A stretch of 64,000 nt of DNA. Origin: Saccharothrix luteola. Lineage in GTDB: Bacteria; Actinomycetota; Actinomycetes; Mycobacteriales; Pseudonocardiaceae. The stretch spans positions 225,621 to 289,620 of the forward strand of contig NZ_JAJHUO010000005.1 of assembly GCF_020859565.1 (NCBI RefSeq), given 5' to 3'. Both the position numbers and the translations under genes were made by a program. This document shows positions 26,093 to 33,806 of this stretch, in pieces. Position 1 is the stretch's first letter; every line of letters begins with the position of its first letter. The notes under the pieces are model-generated. The model searched no databases. It saw nothing but the letters and a program-made list of their open reading frames with translations, and was not told the origin of the DNA.

Positions 26093-27589
26093 ATGTCCCT
26101 GAGAGCGAAGCTGACCCTCGGTACCGCCGCCGCGGCGTCCCTGCTCCTGCTGGCCGGCACGGCGACGGCGGCCGAACCGGGCGCACCCGGCATCGGCGAC
26201 CCGTACTACCCGAATGCGGGCAACGGCGGGTACGACGTCTCCCATTACGACATCAGGCTCAACTACCAACCGGGCAACGACACGCTTTCCGGCACCACGA
26301 CGATCCTGGCCAAAACCACCCAGGACTTGAGCCGGTTCAACCTCGACTTCCTGTTGAAGGTCAGTTCGGTCCGGGTGAACAACAAGGTCGCCGCGTTCTC
26401 GCAGTCCGGCGGCGAACTCGTCGTCGACCCGCGCGGCACGCTGCGCGAGGGCTCGAACGTGACGGTCGTCGTCACGTACTCCGACGTGCCCTCCACGCAC
26501 GCCGTGGACGGCTACACGTCGTGGAAGCGGACGCCGGACGGCGCGCTGGCGATCGACCAGCCCGACATCGCGCCGTGGTGGTTCCCGAGCAACAACCACC
26601 CGACCGACAAGGCGAAGTTCGACATCTCGGTGGCCGTGCCCACCGGCGTCGAGGTGATCTCCAACGGCACGTTCGGCGGCACCGCCCAGCAGATCAACGG
26701 CTGGACCCGCTGGCGCTACCGCAGCCTGCAGCCGATGGCCACCTACCTGGCGTTCATCGCGATCGGCCAGTTCGAGATCCGCCAGTCGACCGCGCCGAAC
26801 GGCCAGCCGGTGCTCAACGCCTACTCGGAGCGGCTCGGCGCGGACTACGGCGCGGCCGTGGCCAGCATCGAGCGCACGCCCGAGGTGACGGAGTTCCTGG
26901 AGACGCAGTTCGGGCCGTACCCGTTCGAGGCGCAGGGCGGCGTCGCGACGCCGGGCATCGGCTTCGCGCTGGAGAACCAGACCCGCTCGACCTACGACAC
27001 CGCGTTCTTCCGCCGCGGCGCGAACACCTACGTCGTGGCGCACGAGGTCGGGCACCAGTGGTTCGGCGACTCGGTGTCCGTGCAGGGCTGGAAGGACATC
27101 TGGCTGAACGAGGGCTTCGCCAGCTACGCGGAGTGGCTGTGGTCCGAGCACGTCGGCGAGGGCACGGTCCAGGAGAACTCGGACTTCGTCTACGCCTCCT
27201 ACCCGGCCGACAGCCCGTTCTGGCAGGTCCTGCCCGGTGACCCGGGCGCGTCGAACCAGTTCCACGGCGCCGTGTACGACCGCGGCGCGCTCACCGTGCA
27301 CGCGTTGCGCGGCGAGATCGGCGACGAGGCGTTCTTCGAGCTGCTGCGGGAGTGGCCGGCGGCGAAGCGCAACGGCAACGCGACGACGGACGAGTTCATC
27401 GCGTTCGCCGAGAAGCTGTCCGGCAAGCAGCTCGACGAGCTGTTCCAGACCTGGCTGTTCACGCCCGGCAAGCCGGCGGTCGCGCCGGGCGCGGCCGGTT
27501 TCGCGGCACGTGCCGCGACCGTGACCGAGCCGAAGTCGTTCAAGAAGATCCAGGAGACGCGCGAGCTGCTCGCGGGTCACCAGCACTGA
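26093..27589 (+). CDS. Secreted M1-family zinc metallopeptidase
   Basis: 498 residues with a Sec signal peptide cleaved after about residue 26 (AGTATAAEP). The zinc site is HEVGHQWFGDSV: H317, E318, H321, with the third ligand E340 in LNEGFASYAEW. The exopeptidase motif that is usually GAMEN reads GFALEN (290-295), keeping the glutamate. There is no C-terminal ERAP-like domain, so it is a short, exported M1 enzyme. It is unlikely to be an authentic lysyl- or leucyl-specific aminopeptidase on sequence alone. It sits between menD and a convergent sigma factor operon. Confidence 0.9.
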   Translation: MSLRAKLTLGTAAAASLLLLAGTATAAEPGAPGIGDPYYPNAGNGGYDVSHYDIRLNYQPGNDTLSGTTTILAKTTQDLSRFNLDFLLKVSSVRVNNKVAAFSQSGGELVVDPRGTLREGSNVTVVVTYSDVPSTHAVDGYTSWKRTPDGALAIDQPDIAPWWFPSNNHPTDKAKFDISVAVPTGVEVISNGTFGGTAQQINGWTRWRYRSLQPMATYLAFIAIGQFEIRQSTAPNGQPVLNAYSERLGADYGAAVASIERTPEVTEFLETQFGPYPFEAQGGVATPGIGFALENQTRSTYDTAFFRRGANTYVVAHEVGHQWFGDSVSVQGWKDIWLNEGFASYAEWLWSEHVGEGTVQENSDFVYASYPADSPFWQVLPGDPGASNQFHGAVYDRGALTVHALRGEIGDEAFFELLREWPAAKRNGNATTDEFIAFAEKLSGKQLDELFQTWLFTPGKPAVAPGAAGFAARAATVTEPKSFKKIQETRELLAGHQH

Positions 27590-27598
27590 TCGCAAGGT

Positions 27599-27633
27599 GA
27601 AGGGCCGCCCGCGACGTCCGGGGGCGGCCCTTC
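27599..27633. terminator. Bidirectional terminator hairpin
   Basis: GAAGGGCCGCCC (27599-27610) pairs perfectly with GGGCGGCCCTTC (27622-27633) across an 11-nt loop, between two converging genes. Confidence 0.8.
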
Positions 27634-27638
27634 GCGCG

Positions 27639-28718
27639 TCAGTCGGTCCGGCCGATGCCGTCGACCACCTTCGTGGTGACGGCCGCGTAGCCCATCACGG
27701 TCCCCGGCGGGATGAAGGACCAGTGGGGTTGCGGCCCGGTGACGGTGCGCTCGCCGATGAAGTCACCGGTGGCCGGGTCCACGATCAGCTCGCGCCGCTC
27801 GTGCACGTCCTCGACCGTGATCGCGACGCCCACGCGGCCGTCCAGGTTGGCCTTGCCGTCGGTCACCGTCACGCCGTCGAGCAGCGCGAGCGCCCGGTAG
27901 AGCGAGGCGCGCAGGTCGGCGGGCACGAGGCCGGTGCGCAGCAAGTACACGGCGGAGTGGAACGGCATGTTCGTCGTGCCCCCGACCTGGTGCACGCCGG
28001 CCGTGCGGTCGTGCAGCCACTGGAGGAGGGCTTGGGGGTCGCGCGGGAACTGCGCGTAGTACTCAGGGTGGCTCGGGTGGTCGGGGTCTCCGCACCCCGG
28101 CGGCGGGGCGACCCCGTAGAAGTAGCCGCACTCGCCGCGGCGTTCGCCCTGCTCGAAGTCGCTCGGTCCGGGCAGCGGCGCCTCGGACTGCGGCACGGTG
28201 CCGCCGAGCCACTTCACGCCCTCCAACCGGGCGCGTCGGTTCATCCAGTCCTGGGTGATGTCCTGCGGGATCCAGGTCTCGTCGCGTGATTCGACCAGGT
28301 AGATGTAGGCGGTCCTCGGTGCCTGGGGCGACGGCGACACGTAGTACGAGCTCCACTCGTGCGCCGCGACGTAGCGGTACTGGCCCGGTCCGAGCGGCTG
28401 GTCCGTGGCGGTGATCGCGTCGGCCGCCTGCGCCAGGTACTCCCGCGCGGACAGCAGTTCGACGCCTGCCGGCGCGCCGGCGGTCGTCCCGGGCGCGGGT
28501 GCCTGCCCGGTCCCGCTGCCCACCGCGACCACGCCCGCGATCAGGGCCGCCGCCGCGGCCACGGCGACGGGCGCGAGCCACCGCGTGCCGCCGCGTCGCT
28601 TCGGGGTCACCGGGTCCGCCGCCGCGGCCAGGACGCGGGCCCGGACGGCGTCGAGCGGCACGTCGGCGGTGCGGACGTCGTGGTGGAGCTGGTCGAGCGC
28701 GTCGTCGAGTTCACGCAT
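27639..28718 (-). CDS. CU044_5270-type membrane-anchored protein, partner of the sigma factor
   Basis: 359 residues. The cytosolic head (residues 1-45, acidic then KRRGG) is followed by one membrane helix (WLAPVAVAAAAALIAGVVAVG) and a large outer domain with no obvious catalytic site (QYRYVAAHEWSSYY; VDPATGDFIGERTV). This is the layout of CU044_5270 family proteins, which commonly follow a sigma-70 gene. The ATG lies inside the sigma gene end (8-nt overlap), so the two are coupled. An anti-sigma or signal-sensing role is possible but unproven; no zinc-binding HxxxCxxC is present. Confidence 0.8.
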   Translation of the reverse strand: MRELDDALDQLHHDVRTADVPLDAVRARVLAAAADPVTPKRRGGTRWLAPVAVAAAAALIAGVVAVGSGTGQAPAPGTTAGAPAGVELLSAREYLAQAADAITATDQPLGPGQYRYVAAHEWSSYYVSPSPQAPRTAYIYLVESRDETWIPQDITQDWMNRRARLEGVKWLGGTVPQSEAPLPGPSDFEQGERRGECGYFYGVAPPPGCGDPDHPSHPEYYAQFPRDPQALLQWLHDRTAGVHQVGGTTNMPFHSAVYLLRTGLVPADLRASLYRALALLDGVTVTDGKANLDGRVGVAITVEDVHERRELIVDPATGDFIGERTVTGPQPHWSFIPPGTVMGYAAVTTKVVDGIGRTD

Positions 28719-29265
28719 CGCGGTTCTCCTCGGTGAGCAGGGCTTGGAGCCGGGTGCGGACCCGGTGCAGCCGGGAGCGGACGGTGCCGGCGGGCTCGCC
28801 GAGCGCGGCGGCCACCTCGGTCGGGCTCAGCCCGGCCCACGAGGTGAGCAGGAGCGCGTCGCGGTCCACGTCACGCAGGTCCGCCAAGGCTCGGGTGAGC
28901 AGTTCGGCGCGGCGCTGGGCGTCCACCCGGTCGGCGACCGCGCCGCCGTGGTCGGGTTCGGGGCGGCCGACCGCGCGCAGTCCGGCGCGCCGGCCGCGGG
29001 TCTCCCGGCGGACGTGCTCGCGCACGAGGTTGGTGGCGATCCCGTAGAGCCAGCCCTTCACGGGCGCGCGCTCGGGGTCGTAGCTGTGCCGCCGCTTCAA
29101 CGCCACCAGGAACGTCTCGGCGACCAGGTCGTCGGCCGCCGCGTCACCGACGCGGCCGGCCAGGTAACCGCGCAGCTGCCGGGCGTGCGCGTCGAACAGC
29201 TCGGCGAACGCGGCCGTGACGTCCGGCCCGCGCAGGTCGGGAGGTTTGTCCAGTGCTGTGGTCAC
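28711..29265 (-). CDS. RNA polymerase sigma-70 family (ECF-like) factor
   Basis: 184 residues. Region 2 reads ELFDAHARQLRGYLAGRVGD ... DLVAETFLVALKRRHSYDP ... VKGWLYGIATNLVREH, and region 4 reads DRDALLLTSWAGLSPTEVAAALGEPAGTVRSRLHRVR (both quoted in parts). It directs RNA polymerase to a small regulon. GTG 29265 is favoured as the start (VTTALDKPPDL); an in-frame GTG at 29313 overlaps the menF stop (GTGA) and would add 16 residues and couple it to menF. Confidence 0.88.
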   Translation of the reverse strand: MTTALDKPPDLRGPDVTAAFAELFDAHARQLRGYLAGRVGDAAADDLVAETFLVALKRRHSYDPERAPVKGWLYGIATNLVREHVRRETRGRRAGLRAVGRPEPDHGGAVADRVDAQRRAELLTRALADLRDVDRDALLLTSWAGLSPTEVAAALGEPAGTVRSRLHRVRTRLQALLTEENRDA

Positions 29266-29298
29266 GTACCGGTTGGCCGAAGTGCCCTCGGACGTCCC

Positions 29299-29314
29299 GG
29301 TGACGTGCGTCACA
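29299..29314. promoter_or_regulatory. Crp-like palindrome at the menF / sigma factor junction
   Basis: GGTGACGTGCGTCACA fits the Crp consensus TGTGA-N6-TCACA at 9 of 10 positions; its centre GTGACG-TG-CGTCAC is a perfect inverted repeat. It covers the menF stop codon and lies about 35 nt upstream of the sigma factor start. Regulation by a Crp-family protein is an inference. Confidence 0.4.
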
Positions 29315-30539
29315 TGCCTTCGAGAGCTTCCCGAAAGGGCAGCATCTTGGCGTGCGCCTCGTGGACCTCGGAGTCCGGGTCCGACTCGGCGACCAGGCCG
29401 CAACCGGCGAACAGCCGCGCCGTGCGGCCGTCCACCTGCGCGCAGCGCAGCGCGACGCCGAGCTCGCCGTCGCCGTTGCCGTCGATCCAGCCGACGGGGC
29501 CCGCGTAGCGACCGCGGTCCATGCCCTCCAGCTCCTCGATCATCGCGATGGCGTCCGCGCGCGGCGTGCCGCCGACGGCCGCCGTGGGGTGCAGCGCCTC
29601 GCCCAGCGCGAGCAGCGACGGCGTGCCGCTGAGCGTGCCGATGACGTCGCTGGACAGGTGCGACACGTTCGGCAGCCGCAGCACCGAGGGTCCTTCCACC
29701 GACATGGTGTCGCAGAACGGCTGCAGCGTCTGCACCAGCGACGCCACCGCGTACTCGTGCTCGTCGCGGTTCTTGCCCGACGACAGCAGCGCGGCGGCCA
29801 GCTCGTCGTCCGACATGCCGTCGTGCGGCCACGTCGTGCCCGCGAGCACGCGTGAGTCGACCACGGACCCGCTGCGCCGCAGCAGCAGCTCGGGCGTGGC
29901 GCCGATCAGGCCGTCCACGGCGTACACCCAGCACTCGGGGTACCGCCGGGCCAGGCCTTCGAGCACGAACCGGTGGTCGATGTCGACGTCGGCGACCGCG
30001 AGCAGGTCGTGTGCCAGCACGACTTTCTCCAGCTCGCCCGCGCGCATCCGCTCGACCGCCGCGCGCACGGCCTCGCGGTACCCGGTGACGGACACCTGCC
30101 CGTCGCTGTAGCGGACCTCCGTCGGTTTGCGCACGGGCTCGACCCGTCGCTTGCCGCCGTTGCCGATCGTGGTCAGCCAGCTGTGCCCGTTGCGGCGGCC
30201 GAGCACGACCTCGGGCACCACGAGCACCGAGCGGCCGGGTCGGTCGGCGAACGCCATGCTGACGAACGCCACCGGTCCGGCGCCGGGCACGCCCACCTCG
30301 TCGTCCACCACGAGGTCGTCGGTGAACTCGCGCCACCAGCGGTCGGCGGCGGCGAACCGATCCGGTCCCGACACCTCGAACCGGGCCGCCTCACCCCATC
30401 CGACCAGGCCCGTTCCGTCCCGCACCCAACTCAGCGCACCGGTCGGCGCGGGTAGCCCGCCCAGCAGGTCGTCGCCCGCGACGCGCCTGGTGTGCACGCG
30501 CAGCCGTTGTCGGGTCCGCGAGGCAGGAGCTGAGGTCAC
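29310..30539 (-). CDS. menF: Isochorismate synthase
   Basis: 409 residues. The chorismate-binding fold is marked by ELEKVVLAHDLL near 168, GATPELLLRR near 214, SRVLAGTTWP near 229, SSGKNRDEHEYAV near 254, PNVSHLSSDVIGTL near 290 and LHPTAAVGGTPR near 315. It turns chorismate into isochorismate, the substrate of MenD. A siderophore-type isochorismate synthase would look the same, but the men genes nearby favour menaquinone. GTG 30539 has TACCCT (minus strand, plus 30547-30552) 7 nt upstream, giving a leaderless transcript. Confidence 0.9.
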   Translation of the reverse strand: MTSAPASRTRQRLRVHTRRVAGDDLLGGLPAPTGALSWVRDGTGLVGWGEAARFEVSGPDRFAAADRWWREFTDDLVVDDEVGVPGAGPVAFVSMAFADRPGRSVLVVPEVVLGRRNGHSWLTTIGNGGKRRVEPVRKPTEVRYSDGQVSVTGYREAVRAAVERMRAGELEKVVLAHDLLAVADVDIDHRFVLEGLARRYPECWVYAVDGLIGATPELLLRRSGSVVDSRVLAGTTWPHDGMSDDELAAALLSSGKNRDEHEYAVASLVQTLQPFCDTMSVEGPSVLRLPNVSHLSSDVIGTLSGTPSLLALGEALHPTAAVGGTPRADAIAMIEELEGMDRGRYAGPVGWIDGNGDGELGVALRCAQVDGRTARLFAGCGLVAESDPDSEVHEAHAKMLPFREALEGM

Positions 30540-30546
30540 GGCGTCG

Positions 30547-30552
30547 AGGGTA
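30547..30552 (-). promoter_or_regulatory. -10 of menF, leaderless
   Basis: Minus strand TACCCT, 7 nt before GTG 30539. Confidence 0.45.
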
Positions 30553-30588
30553 TGGACTCGTCGCTGAGATCCGGCGCGGAGGCCGCCC

Positions 30589-30594
30589 TAGACT
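30589..30594 (+). promoter_or_regulatory. -10 of the DUF3592-type gene, leaderless
   Basis: TAGACT, 8 nt before GTG 30603. The menF and 30603 start codons are 63 nt apart, in opposite directions. Confidence 0.45.
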
Positions 30595-30602
30595 CCTCAG
30601 TT

Positions 30603-31037
30603 GTGGTGGACGACGCAGTGCGGACAGGTGCCCGCCCTCAGGCTCGGCTCCTGGTCAGCCGGGCGTTGGTGCTGCTGGGCGCGGTGGTGACGCTGATCGG
30701 GGTGATCCTGCTCGCGGCGTGCTGGCGCGATGACCTGATGATCTCCAAGCGGCTGGGCAAGGCGACCGCCGAGGTGGTGTCCGTCTCGTTCCAGCGGACC
30801 GTGGTGCGCTTCGCCACGCCGGACGGCGCGGTGCACAGCCCGTCGCAGGGCCTGCTGTACCCGGAAGGGCTCGAGCCGGGCCAGCTCGTGCGCATCGAGT
30901 ACGACACGGCCGACCCCGAGGTGGCGCGGGTCGCCGGGCGCACGGCCGTGCTCGCGCTGCTGCCGATCGGCACCTTCCTGCTGGCGGTGTGGGCCGTGCT
31001 GTTGCCGCTGCTCTGGTGGGTCCGCCGGCGGTTGTGA
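30603..31037 (+). CDS. DUF3592-type membrane protein
   Basis: 144 residues: one N-terminal helix (RALVLLGAVVTLIGVILLAACW), a small outer beta domain (ATAEVVSVSFQRTVVRFATPDG ... GQLVRIEYDTADPEVARV) and a C-terminal helix (LLPIGTFLLAVWAVLLPLLWWV). The middle part and the spacing of the helices match DUF3592. Function unknown. GTG 30603 or 30606 can serve as the start. Confidence 0.78.
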   Translation: MVDDAVRTGARPQARLLVSRALVLLGAVVTLIGVILLAACWRDDLMISKRLGKATAEVVSVSFQRTVVRFATPDGAVHSPSQGLLYPEGLEPGQLVRIEYDTADPEVARVAGRTAVLALLPIGTFLLAVWAVLLPLLWWVRRRL

Positions 31038-31056
31038 CAGTCCTGCCGTAAATCGG

Positions 31057-31092
31057 CCTCCAGGTGTAACATCGGGTGCATGGACCTGGAGG
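31057..31092. promoter_or_regulatory. paaA promoter with a flanking inverted repeat
   Basis: -10 TAACAT (31067-31072) is 7 nt before ATG 31080. It is framed by CCTCCAGGT (31057-31065) and its perfect complement ACCTGGAGG (31084-31092), 18 nt apart. The left arm would not be transcribed, so the repeat is better explained as a repressor site than as an RNA hairpin. Confidence 0.45.
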
Positions 31093-32012
31093 CGCAGTTC
31101 GAGCGCACCGTCGCGGCCGAGCAGCGCGTCGAGCCGCGCGACTGGATGCCCGACGGCTACCGGAAGACGCTGATCCGGCAGATCGCGCAGCACGCGCACT
31201 CCGAGATCATCGGCATGCAGCCCGAGGGCAACTGGATCAGCCGCGCGCCCTCGCTGCGCCGCAAGGCGATCCTGCTGGCCAAGGTCCAGGACGAGGCGGG
31301 GCACGGGCTGTACCTGTACGCGGCGACCGAGACCCTCGGCGCGGACCGCGGCGAGCTGACCGAGAAGCTGATCACGGGTCGGCAGAAGTACTCCTCGATC
31401 TTCAACTACCCCACGCTGTCCTACGCCGACGTCGGCGTGATCGGCTGGCTCGTCGACGGGGCCGCGATCTGCAACCAGGTGCCGCTGTGCCGCACCTCCT
31501 ACGGGCCGTACGCGCGGGCGATGATCCGCATCTGCAAGGAGGAGTCCTTCCACCAGCGGCAGGGCTACGAGCTGCTGATGACGATGATGTCCGGCACCGA
31601 CGCCCAGCGCGCGATGGTGCAGGAGTCGGTGAACCGCTGGTGGTGGCCGTCGCTGATGATGTTCGGCCCGCCGGACGCCGAGTCGTCCAACACCGAGCAG
31701 TCGATGAAGTGGCGGATCAAGCGCAACACCAACGACGAGCTGCGGCAGAAGTTCGTCGACATGACCGTGCCGCAGGCGGAGAAGCTGGGCGTGACGCTGC
31801 CCGACCCGGAGCTGAGGTGGAACGCCGAGCGCGGGCACCACGACTTCGGCCAACCGGACTGGGACGAGTTCTGGCAGGTCGTCGGCGGGAACGGGCCGAC
31901 GAACGCGCAGCGCGTCGAGCACCGGCGCAAGGCGCACGAGGACGGCGAGTGGGTGCGTGCCGCGGCTGCCGCGCACGCTTCGAAGCACCTGGCTCGGGAA
32001 GGTGTGGCATGA
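31080..32012 (+). CDS. paaA: 1,2-Phenylacetyl-CoA epoxidase, catalytic subunit A
   Basis: 310 residues, ferritin-like di-iron oxygenase. The metal ligands lie in the repeated ExxH-type motifs: AHSEIIGM near 40, [13 protein letters not shown] near 69, and [15 protein letters not shown] near 152. PaaA epoxidises the ring of phenylacetyl-CoA with O2 and electrons from PaaE. It needs PaaC as a structural partner. The mRNA is probably leaderless. Its stop overlaps a 26-codon mini-ORF that leads to paaB. Confidence 0.95.
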   Translation: MDLEAQFERTVAAEQRVEPRDWMPDGYRKTLIRQIAQHAHSEIIGMQPEGNWISRAPSLRRKAILLAKVQDEAGHGLYLYAATETLGADRGELTEKLITGRQKYSSIFNYPTLSYADVGVIGWLVDGAAICNQVPLCRTSYGPYARAMIRICKEESFHQRQGYELLMTMMSGTDAQRAMVQESVNRWWWPSLMMFGPPDAESSNTEQSMKWRIKRNTNDELRQKFVDMTVPQAEKLGVTLPDPELRWNAERGHHDFGQPDWDEFWQVVGGNGPTNAQRVEHRRKAHEDGEWVRAAAAAHASKHLAREGVA

Positions 32013-32089
32013 GCGAGCTTGCGAGCGAATCATCCAACACAGTGTTCTGGGCTCTTGTCACGCCGAGCCCTGGCGAGGTGTGCACATGA
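32009..32089 (+). CDS. 26-codon bridging mini-ORF between paaA and paaB
   Basis: The ATG at 32009 overlaps the paaA stop (ATGA) and its TGA at 32087-32089 overlaps the paaB ATG (ATGA). The peptide ([14 protein letters not shown]...) resembles nothing known. It may exist only to carry terminating ribosomes across the 73-nt gap to paaB. No ribosome site precedes it. Confidence 0.35.
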   Translation: MSELASESSNTVFWALVTPSPGEVCT

Positions 32090-32370
32090 GTTCGTCGTGG
32101 CCGCTGTGGGAAGTGTTCGTGCGCGGCAAGCGCGGGTTGAACCACGTGCACGTCGGGTCGCTGCACGCGCCGGACGCCGAGATGGCGCTCCGCAACGCGC
32201 GTGACGTCTACACCCGGCGCAACGAGGGCGTGTCGATCTGGGTGGTGCCCGCGACGGCGATCACCGCGTCGTCGCCGGACGAGAAGGACCCGTTCTTCGA
32301 GCCGAGTGGGGACAAGGTCTACCGGCACCCGACGTTCTACGAGATCCCCGAGGACGTGCCGCACCTATGA
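32086..32370 (+). CDS. paaB: 1,2-Phenylacetyl-CoA epoxidase, subunit B
   Basis: 94 residues. The family pattern is clear: WPLWEVFVRGKRGLNHVHVGSLHAPDAEMAL at the start and RNEGVSIWVVPATAITAS in the middle (each shorter than the window given, quoted in parts). PaaB is a small subunit of the epoxidase multicomponent complex. GAGGTG (32075-32080) provides a ribosome site 5 nt upstream of ATG 32086. Confidence 0.93.
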   Translation: MSSSWPLWEVFVRGKRGLNHVHVGSLHAPDAEMALRNARDVYTRRNEGVSIWVVPATAITASSPDEKDPFFEPSGDKVYRHPTFYEIPEDVPHL

Positions 32371-32402
32371 CCCGGGTGCGGGTGTCCCGCAGAACACAGT
32401 GA
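32367..32402 (+). CDS. 11-codon bridging mini-ORF after paaB
   Basis: ATG 32367 overlaps the paaB stop (ATGA). It encodes MTRVRVSRRTQ and stops at TGA 32400-32402, which overlaps the GTG of the next mini-ORF (GTGA). Expression is not shown. Confidence 0.25.
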   Translation: MTRVRVSRRTQ

Positions 32403-32437
32403 CAACGCCCCCCGACGAACGTGCGGTGACGCGATGA
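32399..32437 (+). CDS. 12-codon bridging mini-ORF before paaC
   Basis: GTG 32399 overlaps the stop of the preceding mini-ORF. It encodes MTTPPDERAVTR and its TGA (32435-32437) overlaps the paaC ATG at 32434 (ATGA), completing an unbroken overlap chain from paaB to paaC. Confidence 0.25.
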   Translation: MTTPPDERAVTR

Positions 32438-33321
32438 GCTTTGACAACGCGTACGAATCTTTGATCGACCACGAGGACGCGCACTGGGCGTTCGGCACCG
32501 GGTTCTCCGAGCCGCTGGCCGGGGTGGACCGCGAGGTGCCCGACGTCGACCGCGCCGACCTGGCCGCGTACTGCCTGATGCTCGGCGACGACGCCCTGGT
32601 CATGTCCCAGCGGCTGGCCGAGTGGTGCTCCCGCGCGCCGGAGCTGGAGGAGGACGTCGCGCTGGCCAACATCGCGCTCGACCTGCTCGGCCAGTCCCGG
32701 ATGCTGCTGACCAGGGCGGGCGAGGTCGAGGGCGCGGGCCGGGACGAGGACGCGCTGGCGTACCTGCGCGACGAGCGCGACTTCCGCAACGTGCACCTGG
32801 CGGAGATCGAGTGCGGGCCGTTCGCGGGCGGCGACTTCGCCACGACCATGGCGCGGCTGCTGGTGTTCTCGTCGTGGAAGCTCGCGCAGTTCTCGCGGCT
32901 GCGCGCGAGCGCCGACCCCGTGCTGGCGGCCGTGGCGGAGAAGGCCGTGAAGGAGCTGGCCTACCACCGCGACCACGCCGCCCAGTGGGTCGTGCGGCTC
33001 GGCGACGGCACCGAGGAGTCGCACCGGCGGATGCGGGCCGGGTTGGCGCGGGTGTGGCCGTTCCTGGACGAGCTGTTCACCGCGCACGCGGTCGAGCTGC
33101 GGTTGGCCGGTGTCGCGGTCGACCCGGCCGAGCTGCGGTCCGAAGTGGACGGTGTGCTGGACGCGGTGCTGGCGGCGGCGCGGCTGGCGCGGCCGGCCGA
33201 CGTGCCCGCGGCGCGCGTCAACGGGCTGGCGGGGCGCGACGGCGTGCACACCGAGGCGTTCGGCTACCTGCTGGCCGAGATGCAGCACCTGCACCGGTCG
33301 TTGCCGGGAGCGGTCTGGTGA
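32434..33321 (+). CDS. paaC: 1,2-Phenylacetyl-CoA epoxidase, subunit C
   Basis: 295 residues, ferritin-like fold homologous to PaaA but structural. Family segments include YCLMLGDDALVMSQRLAEWC near 46, LEEDVALANIALDLLGQSR near 72, LRDERDFRNVHLAE near 110, and ELAYHRDHAAQWVVRLGDGTEESH near 172 (quoted in parts). The ATG overlaps a mini-ORF stop. Its own stop overlaps the paaD start (GTGA 33318-33321). Confidence 0.94.
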   Translation: MSFDNAYESLIDHEDAHWAFGTGFSEPLAGVDREVPDVDRADLAAYCLMLGDDALVMSQRLAEWCSRAPELEEDVALANIALDLLGQSRMLLTRAGEVEGAGRDEDALAYLRDERDFRNVHLAEIECGPFAGGDFATTMARLLVFSSWKLAQFSRLRASADPVLAAVAEKAVKELAYHRDHAAQWVVRLGDGTEESHRRMRAGLARVWPFLDELFTAHAVELRLAGVAVDPAELRSEVDGVLDAVLAAARLARPADVPAARVNGLAGRDGVHTEAFGYLLAEMQHLHRSLPGAVW

Positions 33322-33806
33322 GCGCCCTCGACGTCGCCGCGCGCGTCCGCGACCCGGAGCTGCCGGTGCTGACGCTGGCCGACCTCGGCGTGCTGCGCGA
33401 CGTGACCGAGTCCGAAGGGCGGGTCTCGGTGACGATCACGCCCACCTACTCGGGGTGCCCGGCGATCGACGAGATGGCCGCAGACCTGCGGCGGTCGTTG
33501 CTGGCGGCGGGGTACGCGGCGGTGGACGTGCGGCTGTCGCTCTCGCCCGCGTGGACCACGGACTGGATCAGCGAGGCCGGGTTGCGCAAGCTGCGGGAGG
33601 CGGGCATCGCGCCGCCGTCCCGGCTGGGGCCGCGCGCGGTCGGTCCGGTGCCGTTGACCCTGACGCCGCCGTCGCGCCGGGTGGCGTGCCCGCGCTGCGG
33701 GTCGTCGCGGACGGCGGAGGTGTCGCGCTTCGGGTCGACGGCGTGCAAGGCGCTGCGCCGGTGCGCGGACTGCGCCGAGCCGTTCGAGCACGTGAAGGAG
33801 ATCTGA
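33318..33806 (+). CDS. paaD: Phenylacetate degradation protein D (MIP18-like)
   Basis: 162 residues. The N-terminal MIP18/DUF59-type domain reads ARVRDPELPVLTLADLGVLRDV and TPTYSGCPAIDEMAADL; the C-terminal zinc-ribbon-like part has four cysteines (ACPRCGS ... RRCADCAEPF). PaaD is thought to help mature the metal or Fe-S centres of the epoxidase system. GTG 33318 overlaps the paaC stop; the stop shares a base with the paaE ATG (TGATG). Confidence 0.92.
   Translation: MSALDVAARVRDPELPVLTLADLGVLRDVTESEGRVSVTITPTYSGCPAIDEMAADLRRSLLAAGYAAVDVRLSLSPAWTTDWISEAGLRKLREAGIAPPSRLGPRAVGPVPLTLTPPSRRVACPRCGSSRTAEVSRFGSTACKALRRCADCAEPFEHVKEI

Noticed and set aside
30539..30603. Divergent Rex or Crp sites between menF and the DUF3592 gene
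   Set aside because: No TTGTG-N8-CACAA or TGTGA-N6-TCACA match was found there.
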